Part shown: positions 5,884 through 6,550 of the stretch, one piece after another
Numbering within the stretch: the first letter of the stretch is position 1
Layout: every line of letters starts with the position of its first letter
Source of the DNA: Chloroflexota bacterium
GTDB taxonomy: Bacteria; Chloroflexota; Anaerolineae; Caldilineales; Caldilineaceae
Direction: 5' to 3'
NCBI GenBank assembly: GCA_003577005.1
Contig: QEUW01000537.1
Span: forward strand, 1 to 6,550
DNA length: 6,550 bases
Notes under the pieces: model-generated
What the model saw: the letters and a program-made list of their open reading frames with translations, nothing else
What the model was told of the DNA's origin: nothing
Databases searched by the model: none
Translations under genes and position numbers: made by a program

Positions 5884-6480
5884 ATGACTCAGACCGAACA
5901 AACGCTCAAGCTCCTGCGCAAAGAAGGCATCCTGCGCCCGCATGAACTCGCGGCGCATGGCATCTCGCCTGTTACGCTCTACTCGCTACACCGGCAGGGG
6001 AAAGTGCTCCGCCTCGGCCGCGGGCTCTATTCGCTGCCCACGACAGAACTTACCGAACATCATTCCCTGGCTGAAGCATGCAAACGGGTTCCTCACGGCG
6101 TGGTCTGCCTGCTCTCGGCCCTGCGCTTCCACAACCTGGGCACCCAGAACCCAGCCGAGGTCTGGCTGGCCATCGACCGCAAGGCGCGCCGTCCCCAGGT
6201 AGAGTACCCCACCCTGCGTATTGTCCGCTTCTCCGGTGCTGCCCTTACCGAGGGGGTCGAAGAACACCAGATCGAAGGGGTAACCGTGCCCATCTACAGC
6301 GCCGCCAAAACCGTGGCCGACTGTTTCAAATATCGCAACAAGATCGGCCTCGACGTAGCCATCGAGGCGCTGCGCGACTGCCTGCGCACCGGACGCTGCA
6401 GCCACCAGGAGCTGTGGCACTACGCCCGCATCTGCCGCGTCAGCAACGTCATCAGACCCTATCTCGAGGCCCTCACATGA
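5884..6480 (+). CDS. abiEi: AbiEi-family antitoxin/transcriptional repressor of a type IV toxin-antitoxin system
   Basis: This 198-residue protein has the normal two-part architecture of AbiEi. Residues about 4-53 form the winged helix-turn-helix (LRPHELAAHGISPVTLYSLHRQGKV... then RLGRGLYSLP as the wing) that binds the promoter repeats. Residues about 60-198 are the C-terminal antitoxin domain, with the family-typical VPIYSAAKTVADCFKYRNKIG (135-155), ALRDCLR (162-168) and closing RPYLEAL (191-197). In this family the antitoxin counteracts the AbiEii nucleotidyltransferase without needing a stable complex, and it represses the operon. The ATG at 5884 fits the family N-terminus, and no alternative start lies upstream in frame. 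It overlaps the toxin gene by ATGA. The inverted repeat just upstream is the likely autoregulatory target. The pair acts in phage abortive infection and plasmid stability in characterised examples; the role here is inferred. Confidence 0.9.
   Translation: MTQTEQTLKLLRKEGILRPHELAAHGISPVTLYSLHRQGKVLRLGRGLYSLPTTELTEHHSLAEACKRVPHGVVCLLSALRFHNLGTQNPAEVWLAIDRKARRPQVEYPTLRIVRFSGAALTEGVEEHQIEGVTVPIYSAAKTVADCFKYRNKIGLDVAIEALRDCLRTGRCSHQELWHYARICRVSNVIRPYLEALT
6466..6480 (+). promoter_or_regulatory. Shine-Dalgarno and ATGA overlap coupling abiEi to abiEii
   Basis: GAGG at 6466-6469 lies seven bases before the ATG at 6477, and the antitoxin stop TGA (6478-6480) overlaps that ATG. The toxin is thus translated from an internal, Shine-Dalgarno-led site, in contrast to the apparently leaderless antitoxin. 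Confidence 0.7.
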
Positions 6481-6550
6481 CGCGCCAGCATCCCGTCAAC
6501 CTGCCGGCTTCCGTCCACCAGCGCCTGCTGACGCTCAGCCAGCAGCGCGG
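6477..6550 (+). CDS. abiEii: AbiEii nucleotidyltransferase toxin, N-terminus only (cut by window end)
   Basis: Only 24 codons are inside the window. They begin MTRQHPVNLPASVHQRLLTL, which matches the start of AbiEii/AbiGii-type toxins, where an NLPASVHQRLLxLA-like segment precedes the nucleotidyltransferase core. Position directly after abiEi with a four-base overlap and a good ribosome site agrees. Family toxins transfer nucleotides, in studied members onto tRNA acceptor ends, and stop growth. The catalytic motifs lie beyond the edge, so intactness cannot be judged. Confidence 0.8.
   Translation, partial: MTRQHPVNLPASVHQRLLTLSQQR

Noticed and set aside
5627..5887. 86-codon plus-strand frame before abiEi
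   Set aside because: Low-complexity, Pro/Ser/Thr-rich translation with no recognisable motif. It runs across the abiE promoter and operator and past the abiEi start, so it is unlikely to be a gene.

Overview
This is a bacterial accessory region with the look of a defence island. It carries no RNA genes, CRISPR array or intact insertion sequence that I can see. All six supported genes are on the plus strand and fall into three tightly overlapped pairs. Base composition is mixed: the HigA-like gene and the AbiE genes are GC-rich, the central pair is more balanced, and the first ~170 bases are AT-rich. HigB plus a HigA-ImmA fusion, together with AbiE, would fit environmental bacteria such as Chloroflexota, but the sequence does not fix the taxon.

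Layout. Positions 1-171 hold no supportable gene and probably the promoter/operator of the first pair. Positions 172-507 and 500-1600 encode a HigB/RelE-type toxin and its antitoxin, a HigA-like XRE helix-turn-helix protein fused to an ImmA/IrrE-type zinc metallopeptidase domain. Positions 1601-1884 hold what looks like a decayed C-terminal end of a type I restriction R subunit (hsdR); its stop codon lies two bases before the next gene. Positions 1885-3948 and 3945-5600 encode two uncharacterised proteins joined by an ATGA stop/start overlap: a 687-residue all-helical, probably HEAT-like solenoid protein, and a 551-residue protein with an N-terminal PD-(D/E)XK-nuclease-like core (GVDV ... ITIKQ) and a long helical C-terminal part. 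Positions 5601-5883 are intergenic and end in an AbiE promoter with a 16-bp inverted repeat. Positions 5884-6480 encode an AbiEi-family antitoxin, overlapping by ATGA the start of an AbiEii nucleotidyltransferase toxin that runs off the window at 6550.

Together: a type II toxin-antitoxin pair, a restriction relic, an unnamed two-gene nuclease/solenoid cassette and a type IV toxin-antitoxin (abortive infection) pair sit in succession. The central cassette (1885-5600) is the best candidate for an undescribed system. By context and fold it may be an anti-phage or anti-plasmid module with a sensor/scaffold and a nuclease effector, but that role is inference. The AbiE promoter is also notable: its -10 box is so close to the ATG that the abiEi mRNA is predicted to be leaderless, and the inverted repeat overlaps the -10 as an autorepression operator would.
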